A stretch of 5,975 nt of DNA from DATKQI01 sp035532755 (GCA_035532755.1 DATKQI010000213.1:1-5975); one strand, 5' to 3'. Numbered from the stretch's first letter, positions 1 through 5,453 are shown. A program made the numbers and translations. Notes: generated by a model not told the origin, from the letters alone.

Positions 1-590
1 CCGCCACCGCAGTGCCCGGCGATCCGCCGCTGCCGCGCCGCGCCGCGCCGCCGCGTGGCGGAGACCTGTTCCGGCGGCTGCTGACCCGCAACCTGTTCGC
101 CAATGGCGGCCATCTGCTGATCCGCCGCGGCGCCTGCACACTGGCCGGCGGGTTCAACACGGCCCTGCGCTTCGGCGAGGACTGGGAATTCCTGGTCCGC
201 ATCGCCGCACTCGGCCCGTTCGTGGCCGCCCCCGGCCCGAACCCCGTCCTGTTCGTCCGCGCCCATCCGGCCGGGGCCTATCGCCGCCTGGCGACGGACC
301 TTGCCGCACATCAGGCGTGCCTCGCCGCGATTTTCGCCCTGCCCGAGCTGCGCGCGCGGTTCAGCCCGCTTCACCGGGCCATGCTCCGCCGGCAGGCGAA
401 CGCCGAAGTGCGCTGGATCATCGGCCGCGAGATGATCCGCGCGGGCGACGCCCGGGCGGGCCTGCCCTGGCTGCGCGATGCGGTCCGCCGCCGCCCCACC
501 CCGAAACGGGCCGCATTGCTGGCGGCGGCCCATTTGCTCTCGCTGCTGCCGGAGCGGTTGCACGGACCATTCCAGACATACGACTATTAA
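1..590 (+). CDS. Glycosyltransferase family 2, C-terminal fragment (5' end outside window)
   Basis: The reading frame is open from the left edge, so the real start lies upstream; the GTG at 12 is internal. The visible part (about 195 residues) begins with a Pro/Arg-rich stretch, then LFRRLLTRNLFANGGHLLIR, GGFNTALRFGEDWEFLVRIA and a later PVLFVRAHPAGAYRRL. The pattern 'GGF(N/D)..L..GEDWEF..R' is the acceptor-side end of GT-A fold family-2 glycosyltransferases. There the Glu-Asp pair (about bases 177-182) sits near the catalytic base, which abstracts a proton from the acceptor sugar hydroxyl. The DXD nucleotide-sugar site would be in the missing N-terminal part. The last 90 or so residues are helical and basic, with no clear membrane segment. 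Expected role: transfer of a sugar from a nucleotide-activated donor in cytoplasmic assembly of a surface polysaccharide or glycoprotein. The substrate cannot be inferred. Family call is fairly sure; exact function is unknown. Confidence 0.8.
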   Translation, partial: ATAVPGDPPLPRRAAPPRGGDLFRRLLTRNLFANGGHLLIRRGACTLAGGFNTALRFGEDWEFLVRIAALGPFVAAPGPNPVLFVRAHPAGAYRRLATDLAAHQACLAAIFALPELRARFSPLHRAMLRRQANAEVRWIIGREMIRAGDARAGLPWLRDAVRRRPTPKRAALLAAAHLLSLLPERLHGPFQTYDY

Positions 591-609
591 GTGTATCTTA
601 ATGTCCGAA

Positions 610-648
610 CGCACGCGGAAAGACCGTGCGGGTTATTAATCATTTTTT
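610..648 (+). terminator. Weak candidate terminator after the glycosyltransferase
   Basis: A 6-bp inverted repeat CGCACG/CGTGCG (610-615 and 625-630) encloses a 9-nt loop. A T6 run follows at 643-648, but about 12 nt after the stem, which is further than usual for an intrinsic terminator. The surrounding gap (591-680) is clearly more AT-rich than the genes on either side. TATTAA at 634-639 could also serve as a -10 element for the next gene, but no convincing -35 lies 16-18 nt upstream of it. Either reading is tentative. Confidence 0.25.
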
Positions 649-680
649 CAGCTTCGGACCCGGGATCGGACCGACACATC

Positions 681-2342
681 ATGGCTGCAAGCCTTGCCGA
701 CCAACTGCAACCTCTGGCGCAGCGTCTGGCCGCCGCGCAGACGGTTTCCGTCCCGGTGCTGCAGGTCGGCGCCGCCCTGCCGCGCCGCGATGCGGCCGCC
801 GCGCAGGCATGCGCGGCCGTGCGCGACTGGCTCGCCGGCAAGATCGATGCGCGGTTGCCGCCCGAGGCTGCCCGTCACGTCTCGTTCGATCTGCGGCCGG
901 ATGCCGATCTGGAAGTGGTGACAAGCCCCGCCCCCTGGGTCTGGGCCGCCCGTTTCGGCGAGCCGGATCGCAGCATTCCGGGTCGGGCCTGGGGTGTGGA
1001 GGTGGCGATCTATCGCGGCGAGGAGCCTCGTTTCGCCCTGCGGCTCACCTGTACCGCCCCGATCTCCGGCGATGCGGCGGATTCCGGTGATTTCATCCCC
1101 GCGGTGCCGGCCTTCGTGCATCGCATCGCCGCCACGATCGGCCTGTCGAGCGCCGGCCATGCGCTGGAACCGGCGGCGATTCCGGTGGCGAGTGCGGAGG
1201 ACGTGAGCGATCTTGCGGCGCTGATCGAGGCGCAGGAGCGGCGCGTGCCGGTGGTGGTCGCCTCCACCCTGGAGCATCTGGGCGAGCCCAGCCCACCGTT
1301 CGATGCCGATGCGCTCGCGCAGGCGATGGCCGGGTTGTGCCATGTGTTCGTCGTCTCCTTCGCCGCGGCCCGGCTGCTGACGGAGCGGATGGGCAAGGAA
1401 TGGTCGGTCTTCCACGGCGGCTGCCGCCTCTATCTGCCCGGGCTCGACCGGGCGAGGCAATCGCCGCGCCAGCACCGCCTGATCCTGGGCAAGGACCTGC
1501 AAACCGCGGAGGCGCGCACCGAATCCCTTGCCCGGCTGCGCCGCCTGATCGCCCGCAGCAGCATCGAGCAGCCGAACGCGCGGCACGATTTCCCGCCGTT
1601 CCGGGAGCTGCGCGCCCGGCTCGCGCAGATCGCGGCAGACCAGGGCCTGCAAGCCGCCACCGGCCCTGCCGACCGGCGCACCCTGCTGGAAGCCAAGATC
1701 CGCAGCCTGGAGCAGCAGGTGGAATCGGCGCTGGAAGTGGCCACGCAGGAGGAGGAGAAGGTGCTGCGCATCCGCGCGGAGATGGAGCAGTTGCGCGAGG
1801 ACCTGGACGAGGTGAAGCGCCACAACTTCCTGCTGCGGGAGCGCATCGCCGCCCTGGAACGACGCAACGGGCCCGGCTTTGCCGAGCGGCAGCAGGCGCT
1901 GCGGCCCGACAGCTACCAGGAACTGGGCGAATGGGCGGAGCGCTGCTTCCCCGACCGGCTGGTGCTGTCCGCGAAGGCGCGGCGGGCGGTGGCGGGTTCG
2001 GCATTCCGGGACATCGGCCTCGTCTGCGATGCGTTGGAGCTGCTCGCCACCGCCTATGTGGACATGCGCCGGGAGGGCAAGGGCCGCGATGCCTATGAGG
2101 GCGGGCTGCGGCGGTTGTATCTGGATGACGACCCGATCGCCGCATCGCCCGATCATCACCGCAACGATCCGCAATACATCTGCCGCTATGAAGGCGACGA
2201 GTTCTTCACCGGCCGCCACCTGAAGAAGGGCACCAGCTACGATCCGCGCGAGTGCCTGCGGATCTACTACGCGTGGGACGAGGACGGGCGCCGCGTGATG
2301 ATCGGCCACCTGACCACGCATCTGACGACGGCCGTCAGCTGA
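681..2342 (+). CDS. Uncharacterised coiled-coil protein with conserved C-terminal module (553 aa)
   Basis: I do not recognise a named family. Three parts are visible. Residues 1-275 look globular, alternating strands and helices; notable stretches are GRAWGVEVAIYRG (101-113), ERRVPVVVAS (186-195), GLCHVFVVSF (218-227) and GKEWSVFHGGCRLYLPG (238-254). Residues about 331-396 form a strongly charged heptad coiled coil beginning LLEAKIRSLEQQVESALEVA, so the protein probably oligomerises. Residues about 405-553 form a compact domain with an acidic YLDDDP (480-485) and ending in RIYYAWDED (527-535), IGHL (541-544) and HL (547-548). There is no signal peptide, membrane segment, Walker motif or obvious nuclease motif, so it is likely cytoplasmic. 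I chose ATG 681 over the in-frame GTG at 591: the latter abuts the previous stop codon and adds 30 residues unlike the rest. The SD is weak (GGATCGGA about 10 nt upstream). The gene overlaps the convergent TPR gene by 8 bp. That it is a real gene is near certain: it is long, codon bias is consistent, and domain organisation is coherent. Function is unknown; a regulatory or conflict/defence role is only a guess. Confidence 0.85.
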   Translation: MAASLADQLQPLAQRLAAAQTVSVPVLQVGAALPRRDAAAAQACAAVRDWLAGKIDARLPPEAARHVSFDLRPDADLEVVTSPAPWVWAARFGEPDRSIPGRAWGVEVAIYRGEEPRFALRLTCTAPISGDAADSGDFIPAVPAFVHRIAATIGLSSAGHALEPAAIPVASAEDVSDLAALIEAQERRVPVVVASTLEHLGEPSPPFDADALAQAMAGLCHVFVVSFAAARLLTERMGKEWSVFHGGCRLYLPGLDRARQSPRQHRLILGKDLQTAEARTESLARLRRLIARSSIEQPNARHDFPPFRELRARLAQIAADQGLQAATGPADRRTLLEAKIRSLEQQVESALEVATQEEEKVLRIRAEMEQLREDLDEVKRHNFLLRERIAALERRNGPGFAERQQALRPDSYQELGEWAERCFPDRLVLSAKARRAVAGSAFRDIGLVCDALELLATAYVDMRREGKGRDAYEGGLRRLYLDDDPIAASPDHHRNDPQYICRYEGDEFFTGRHLKKGTSYDPRECLRIYYAWDEDGRRVMIGHLTTHLTTAVS

Positions 2343-4032
2343 TCATCTGCAATTCCGCCGTCCGTGGCCCGTTCATTGGCTCGTTCTCCGCCAAGGCTTC
2401 GGCGACACGCCCCACCGTCTCGCCCCAGTCTCCCGCACGCCGCTGCCGGAACAGGCGCATCGAGGCATACCAAGGCGAATCCTCGCGCCGCGTCATCCAG
2501 CGCCAGTCCGCCGCCGCGGGCAGCAGCACCCATACCGGGGCGCCCAGCGCGCCGGCGAGATGTGCGACGGACGTATCGACCGTGATCACGAGATCGAGCG
2601 CGGCGATGGCCGCCGCCGTGTCGGCGAAATCCGCGAGCCTCCCCGAAAGATCGTGCAGGGCCGGATGGCCGGCTGCCTCCGCCGCGCGCGGCCCCGCTTG
2701 CAGGCCGACGAACCGCACACCAGGCGTCGCCAGCACGGGCGCCAGAAGCCCCAGCGGGATGGACCGGCGCGCATCGTTGGAATGGAGCGGATTGCCCGCC
2801 CAGACCAGCCCAACGCGCCGCGCCGCGCCGGCTGCCGGCATTGCCGCCTGCCACGCCGCCGCCAGGGCCGGATCGGGCACGAGATAGCCGCCGGGAAGCG
2901 GAATATCAGTCGGCTGGGTGGCGAACAGCCGTGGCAGGCTCATCTGATCGACCCGGAAGTCGTACGGCGGCAGCCTTTCGCCGTGCTCCACCACCTCGGC
3001 GATCCCGGGCAAGGTGCGCAACAAGCGCAGCAGCGGCCGGGCGCAGGCCAGCACCACCCGCGCACCGTGCGCGGCCAGGGCGGGGATGTAGCGGGCGAAC
3101 TGGATGGTGTCGCCCAGCCCCTGCTCGGCCAGGACCAGCAGGGTGCGCCCGGCCAGCGGCTGGCCCTCCCAGGCCGGGCCGGGCGGATCGGCGAAAGCGG
3201 CGGCGAAGGTGGCGTGCCGCTTGCGCCATTCGTATTTCTCGAAGCCGCGGGTGAAATCGCCCGCGCGCAGGAGGGCGATGCCCTGGTTCCAGTGCGCCTG
3301 GGCGAAATCCGGCCGCAGGCGGATGGCTTCAGCGCACGCGGAGACCGCTTCCTCTGTCCGGTCCAGCCCGCTCAGCACGTGGCCGAGACTTGCATGCGCC
3401 TCCGCAAGGGCGGGATCGAGCCGGATGGCGGCGCGATACAGACGCTCCGCCGCCGCCGGGCGGTCGAGATCGACCAGTACATTGCCGAGGTTGAGATGTG
3501 CCTTGGCATGGGCGGGGTCGACTGCGATGGCCGCGCGCAATGCCGCTTCCGCTTCGCTCGCGCGGCCGAGTTGCGCCAGCGCGGTGCCGCGTATGAATTG
3601 CGCCTCCGCGAGGCCGCTGCCCGGTGCGTGGCCGTGCACGGCATCGGCCTCCGCCAGGGCTGCCGCCGGCTGGCCATCCGACAGCAGCGACGCAGCCAGC
3701 CCGACACGGGCCACCGCATGGCCCGGCGCAAAGACGAGCACGGCGCGGAAGGCCCGCGTGGCGGCTGGGTTGCGGCCCAGCGTCATCAGCGCGCTGCCCA
3801 GCGCCACCAGCGGGGCGGGATCGCCGGGGCGGACTTCGGCTGCGCGGGCCAGCAAAGTCGCCGCACCCTCCGCATCGCCCTGCTTCAGCATCAGCATGCC
3901 GCAAAGATGCAGCGCCTGCGGCTGGTCTGGTTCCTGCGCCAGCACGAACCGATACAGACGCTCCGCCTCCGCCGCTTCGCCGGCGTGGTGGTGCCGCATG
4001 GCCGCGGCCAGCATATCCATCCCGGTCTGCAT
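2335..4032 (-). CDS. TPR-repeat protein with C-terminal GT9-like glycosyltransferase domain
   Basis: Residues 7 to about 275 are tandem tetratricopeptide repeats of about 34 residues. Each has the A..LG..L...G...A....RAA....P signature; for example AHAKAHLNLGNVLVDLDRPA, then AEAHASLGHVLSGLDRTEEA. The C-terminal half resembles glycosyltransferase family 9 (heptosyltransferase-like, GT-B fold). It has EQGLGDTIQFARY (303-315), VGLVWAGNP (407-415), a nucleotide-sugar-side motif DLVITVDTSVAHLAGALG (480-497), DWRW (509-512) and DSPWY (518-522). Such TPR-glycosyltransferase fusions are common in alphaproteobacteria and are often linked to glycosylation of surface proteins or polysaccharide; the TPR part probably binds the acceptor. 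Donor and acceptor are unknown. ATG 4044 is the outermost start, but AGG directly touches it. I prefer the ATG at 4032, which has AGGA 9 nt upstream; ATGs at 4020 and 4014 are also possible. The gene lies downstream of rpsD but after that gene's terminator, and I see no convincing promoter, so read-through may contribute. It converges with the coiled-coil gene. Confidence 0.9.
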   Translation of the reverse strand: MQTGMDMLAAAMRHHHAGEAAEAERLYRFVLAQEPDQPQALHLCGMLMLKQGDAEGAATLLARAAEVRPGDPAPLVALGSALMTLGRNPAATRAFRAVLVFAPGHAVARVGLAASLLSDGQPAAALAEADAVHGHAPGSGLAEAQFIRGTALAQLGRASEAEAALRAAIAVDPAHAKAHLNLGNVLVDLDRPAAAERLYRAAIRLDPALAEAHASLGHVLSGLDRTEEAVSACAEAIRLRPDFAQAHWNQGIALLRAGDFTRGFEKYEWRKRHATFAAAFADPPGPAWEGQPLAGRTLLVLAEQGLGDTIQFARYIPALAAHGARVVLACARPLLRLLRTLPGIAEVVEHGERLPPYDFRVDQMSLPRLFATQPTDIPLPGGYLVPDPALAAAWQAAMPAAGAARRVGLVWAGNPLHSNDARRSIPLGLLAPVLATPGVRFVGLQAGPRAAEAAGHPALHDLSGRLADFADTAAAIAALDLVITVDTSVAHLAGALGAPVWVLLPAAADWRWMTRREDSPWYASMRLFRQRRAGDWGETVGRVAEALAENEPMNGPRTAELQMIS

Positions 4033-4080
4033 CACACGGCCCATCCTGGCGGGCGCGGATGAAGAAATCCTGAAGCCGGT

Positions 4081-4117
4081 ACAAGAAAAGCGCCGGGCGG
4101 ATGGCCCGCCCGGCGCT
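4081..4117 (-). terminator. Intrinsic terminator of rpsD
   Basis: A perfect 12-bp GC-rich stem (4106-4117 pairing with 4089-4100) with a 5-nt loop is followed on the minus strand by TTTTCTTGT. It begins 22 bases after the rpsD stop codon. This is a textbook rho-independent terminator and separates rpsD from the TPR-glycosyltransferase gene. Confidence 0.9.
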
Positions 4118-4139
4118 CATGTCAAATACTGCCGCCCGA

Positions 4140-4754
4140 TCAGCGCGAGTAGAACTCGACCACCAGGTTGGGCTCCATCTGCACCGGGTACGGCACGTCC
4201 GTCAGCTTCGGCGCGCGCAGGAAGCGGCCCTTCATGGCGCGATGATCCACTTCCAGATATTCCGGCACGTCGCGCTCGGCGCTCTGCGTCGCGTCCAGCA
4301 CCACGGCGATCTGCTTCGATTTCTCGCGCACCTCGATCACGTCCCCGTCCTGCACCATGTAGGATGGGATGTTCACGCGCTTGCCGTTCACCAGCAGGTG
4401 GCCGTGGCTGACGAACTGGCGGGCGGCGAAGGGGGTGATGGCGAATTTCAGGCGGTAGATCACCGCGTCCAGCCGCCGCTCCAGCAGCTCGATCAGGTTC
4501 TCGCTGGTGTCGCCCTTCCGGCGGACGGCTTCCTCGTAATACTTCTGGAAGCGCTTTTCGCCGATGTTGCCGTAGTAGCCCTTCAGCTTCTGCTTCGCCA
4601 TCAGCTGGATGCCGAAGTCCGACGGCTTCTTGCGGCGCTGGCCGTGCTGGCCGGGGCCGTATTCGCGCTTGTTCAGCGGCGATTTCGGCCGGCCCCACAG
4701 GTTCACGCCCAGGCGGCGGTTGATCTTGTACTTGCTCTCGGCGCGCTTGGTCAT
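4140..4754 (-). CDS. rpsD: 30S ribosomal protein S4
   Basis: The 204-residue product is full length for bacterial S4. S4 is a primary 16S rRNA-binding protein that nucleates assembly of the small-subunit body and contributes to decoding fidelity. Diagnostic sequence: MTKRAESKYKINRRLGVNLW at the start, GRPKSPLNKREYGPGQHGQR (21-40), KQKLKGYYGNI (54-64), and the S4 RNA-binding domain at about 93-155 (RRLDAVIYRLKF, ARQFVSHGHLLVNGKRVNIP, DGDVIEVREKSK). The C-terminus is PVQMEPNLVVEFYSR. It contains no cysteine, so it is the zinc-free form. ATG 4754 matches the universal S4 N-terminus, and AAAGGG lies 10 nt upstream. The frame stays open back to an ATG at 4835, but those 27 extra residues are leader RNA and not S4-like. 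It is a stand-alone transcription unit, with its own promoter and terminator rather than being embedded in the alpha operon. Identification is essentially certain. Confidence 0.98.
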   Translation of the reverse strand: MTKRAESKYKINRRLGVNLWGRPKSPLNKREYGPGQHGQRRKKPSDFGIQLMAKQKLKGYYGNIGEKRFQKYYEEAVRRKGDTSENLIELLERRLDAVIYRLKFAITPFAARQFVSHGHLLVNGKRVNIPSYMVQDGDVIEVREKSKQIAVVLDATQSAERDVPEYLEVDHRAMKGRFLRAPKLTDVPYPVQMEPNLVVEFYSR

Positions 4755-4798
4755 TGACGCGGTGCCCTTTTCTTCTTCCGTGTTGCACCGGTAGGCCG

Positions 4799-4823
4799 GC
4801 CAGGGCTGGAAACCAGCCATGGC
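4799..4823 (-). promoter_or_regulatory. Stable hairpin in the rpsD leader
   Basis: On the minus strand GCCATGGCTGG and CCAGCCCTGGC pair over 10 bp with one U·C mismatch, closing a UUU loop. The hairpin ends about 44 nt before the rpsD ATG. There is no T-run after it, so it is not an intrinsic terminator. It may be a leader structure, possibly for control by S4; that role is inference. Confidence 0.5.
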
Positions 4824-4832
4824 AAGCGGGCG

Positions 4833-4849
4833 CACGCCCCGAAGGCGCG
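4833..4849 (-). promoter_or_regulatory. Second rpsD leader hairpin with UUCG-type loop
   Basis: CGCGCC (4849-4844 on the minus strand) pairs with GGCGTG (4838-4833) around TTCGG, giving 6 bp including one G·U. It lies upstream of the larger 4799-4823 hairpin in the same predicted leader. The UUCG-like loop is typically stable. Function not shown. Confidence 0.4.
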
Positions 4850-4866
4850 TCCACGTTCCCGGCAGT

Positions 4867-4895
4867 GGGCGGGGGTTTAGGGGGGTGGGCGGGGG
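4867..4895 (+). repeat. G-quadruplex motif containing a 13-bp direct repeat
   Basis: Five consecutive G-runs of 3, 5, 6, 3 and 5 bases are separated by C, TTTA, T and C. This fulfils the G3+N1-7 rule with a spare run. The 13-mer GTGGGCGGGGGTT occurs at 4865-4877 and again at 4885-4897, exactly 20 bp apart. The tract lies between rpsD and the divergent small membrane-protein gene and occupies the spacer and -10 area of the predicted rpsD promoter. The G-rich strand is the rpsD template strand. The motif is directly visible; folding and function are not established. Confidence 0.7.
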
Positions 4896-4902
4896 TTGTC
4901 AA
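4874..4902 (-). promoter_or_regulatory. Predicted sigma-70-type promoter of rpsD
   Basis: A perfect -35 TTGACA (minus strand, 4902-4897) is followed after 17 nt by TAAACC (4879-4874), a 3/6 match to the -10 consensus. Transcription would begin near 4867, giving a leader of about 110 nt before ATG 4754. The -35 is strong and well placed for rpsD; the -10 is poor, and the spacer is almost pure C/G. Confidence 0.45.
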
Positions 4903-4947
4903 ACGGCGTCCCTTGCCAACCCCACCCCCCTCGCCTACTGCACCGCC

Positions 4948-5157
4948 ATGATCACGCGCGGCGATATTCTCTGGCTTGGCATCGCTTCCGGCGTTTCGGG
5001 CGGGCTGATCGGCGGGCTGATGCTGGGCATCGGGCTGGGGATGATCGTCGATGGGTATTTCATCGGCTTCATCTTCGTCATTCCCGGCGCGCCGATCTCC
5101 GGCCTGATCGGCTGGCTGCTGGCACGCAGGCTCGCGCGGCAGCTCGACCAGGGCTGA
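4948..5157 (+). CDS. Small glycine-rich two-helix membrane protein (69 aa), unknown function
   Basis: I do not recognise the family. The product starts MITRGDILWLGIASG and holds two hydrophobic segments, about residues 7-33 and 36-58, ending in a basic, hydrophilic tail (ARRLARQLDQG). The first helix is full of small-residue repeats (GVSGGLIGGLMLGIGLG), a glycine-zipper or GxxxG pattern that favours tight helix packing or oligomerisation in membranes. The second carries IPGAPISGLIGWLL. The basic C-terminus predicts cytoplasmic N- and C-termini. ATG 4948 was chosen over the in-frame ATG at 4819 because the upstream extension is non-hydrophobic and would read through the rpsD control region. 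No good Shine-Dalgarno sequence precedes it, and no clear promoter is seen, which lowers confidence. Codon use resembles its neighbours. It is divergent from rpsD. Confidence 0.6.
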   Translation: MITRGDILWLGIASGVSGGLIGGLMLGIGLGMIVDGYFIGFIFVIPGAPISGLIGWLLARRLARQLDQG

Positions 5158-5171
5158 TACCCGCTTCCCGC

Positions 5172-5205
5172 CATTCCTGCGAAGGCGACATTCCTGCGAA
5201 GGCGG
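5172..5205 (+). repeat. 17-bp tandem direct repeat
   Basis: CATTCCTGCGAAGGCGA (5172-5188) is followed immediately by CATTCCTGCGAAGGCGG (5189-5205), 16 of 17 bases identical. The core resembles the 'CATTCC(C/T)GCGAAGGCGG' half of REP-like intergenic palindromes that I associate with alphaproteobacterial genomes. It starts 14 bases after the small membrane-protein stop codon. Confidence 0.85.
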
Positions 5206-5226
5206 ATCGAGGAAACGCGCTCGATC
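5205..5226. repeat. Inverted repeat GATCGAG/CTCGATC
   Basis: A perfect 7-bp inverted repeat (5205-5211 and 5220-5226) with an 8-nt loop directly follows the tandem repeat. No T-run follows on either strand, so it is not a canonical intrinsic terminator. It could protect or end the upstream small-gene transcript, or belong to the REP-like element. Confidence 0.5.
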
Positions 5227-5242
5227 GCACGGGCGGCGGCCC

Positions 5243-5268
5243 TGGATGCCGGCCTGCGCCCATGACGG
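5243..5268. repeat. REP-like palindrome remnant
   Basis: The stretch starting TGGATGCCGGCCTGCGCC and ending CATGACGG resembles the intergenic palindromic unit 'GGATGCCGGC-CTGC-GCCGGCATGACGG', with part of its second arm lost. Together with the 17-bp tandem repeat it suggests one degraded REP/BIME-like element spanning about 5163-5268. The resemblance is from memory of such repeats and was not searched. Confidence 0.4.
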
Positions 5269-5288
5269 GAGAGAGTGGGCATTTCAGC

Positions 5289-5319
5289 AAAAAAAATGGC
5301 GGCACACGAAGCGCCGCCA
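5289..5319 (-). terminator. Intrinsic terminator, probably of ilvD
   Basis: On the minus strand TGGCGGC (5319-5313) pairs with GCCGCCA (5303-5297) around a 9-nt loop and is followed immediately by eight T residues (5296-5289). It lies about 135 bases beyond the ilvD stop codon in the direction of ilvD transcription, with no gene between. The stem is only 7 bp but almost all G-C, and the T-run is unbroken. On the plus strand the A8 tract precedes the stem, so it would not end plus-strand transcripts efficiently. Confidence 0.8.
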
Positions 5320-5453
5320 AGTTTAGGGAGGAAACGTCCAAGAAAGCAGGGCGGCATGGCCGCTTGCTGCAACGCAACATAAGCGCATCCGCGCTGAAAG
5401 ATCAACCCTCATGCTCTCACGCCGGCGTGTAAATCGGCCCTCAATGGTGCAGA
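5320..5453. other. Non-coding stretch with orphan Shine-Dalgarno-like site and TTGC inverted repeats
   Basis: TTTAGGGAGGAAACG (5322-5336) is a very strong plus-strand ribosome-binding sequence, yet no ATG, GTG or TTG lies at a usable distance; the next ATG (5356) opens only 8 codons. At 5364-5377 TTGCTGCAACGCAA contains TTGC/GCAA inverted repeats that look operator-like. On the minus strand this is the 3' untranslated region of ilvD. I see no supportable gene here. Confidence 0.35.

Noticed and set aside
28..58. Low-complexity CGCCGCGC repeat near the left edge
   Set aside because: It encodes a Pro/Arg/Ala-rich segment within the glycosyltransferase frame and is explained by GC-rich codon use.
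591..680. Thirty-codon N-terminal extension of the coiled-coil gene from GTG 591
   Set aside because: The GTG abuts the previous stop with no suitable Shine-Dalgarno sequence, and the stretch has AT-rich intergenic composition. ATG 681 starts the coherent protein.
648..2321. 557-residue minus-strand open frame opposite the coiled-coil gene
   Set aside because: High GC keeps antisense frames open. The translation is Arg/Gly/Gln/His-rich with no recognisable domain, whereas the plus-strand frame has a clear coiled coil and ordered motifs.
2560..4062. 500-residue plus-strand open frame opposite the TPR-glycosyltransferase, and a 435-residue frame at 3104-4411
   Set aside because: Both are antisense shadows of clear TPR repeats and rpsD; their translations are low-complexity Arg/Ala/Gly-rich sequence, and 3104-4411 also crosses the rpsD terminator.
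4033..4080. Promoter for the TPR-glycosyltransferase in the gap after rpsD
   Set aside because: TTGTAC occurs on the minus strand, but no -10-like hexamer follows at 16-18 nt.
4755..4835. Longer rpsD start at ATG 4835
   Set aside because: The 27 extra residues are absent from S4 proteins and coincide with leader hairpins; MTKRAESKYK at 4754 matches the family N-terminus.
5356..5382. Eight-codon frame MAACCNAT
   Set aside because: Too short and its distance from the Shine-Dalgarno-like sequence (about 25 nt) is too great to support translation.
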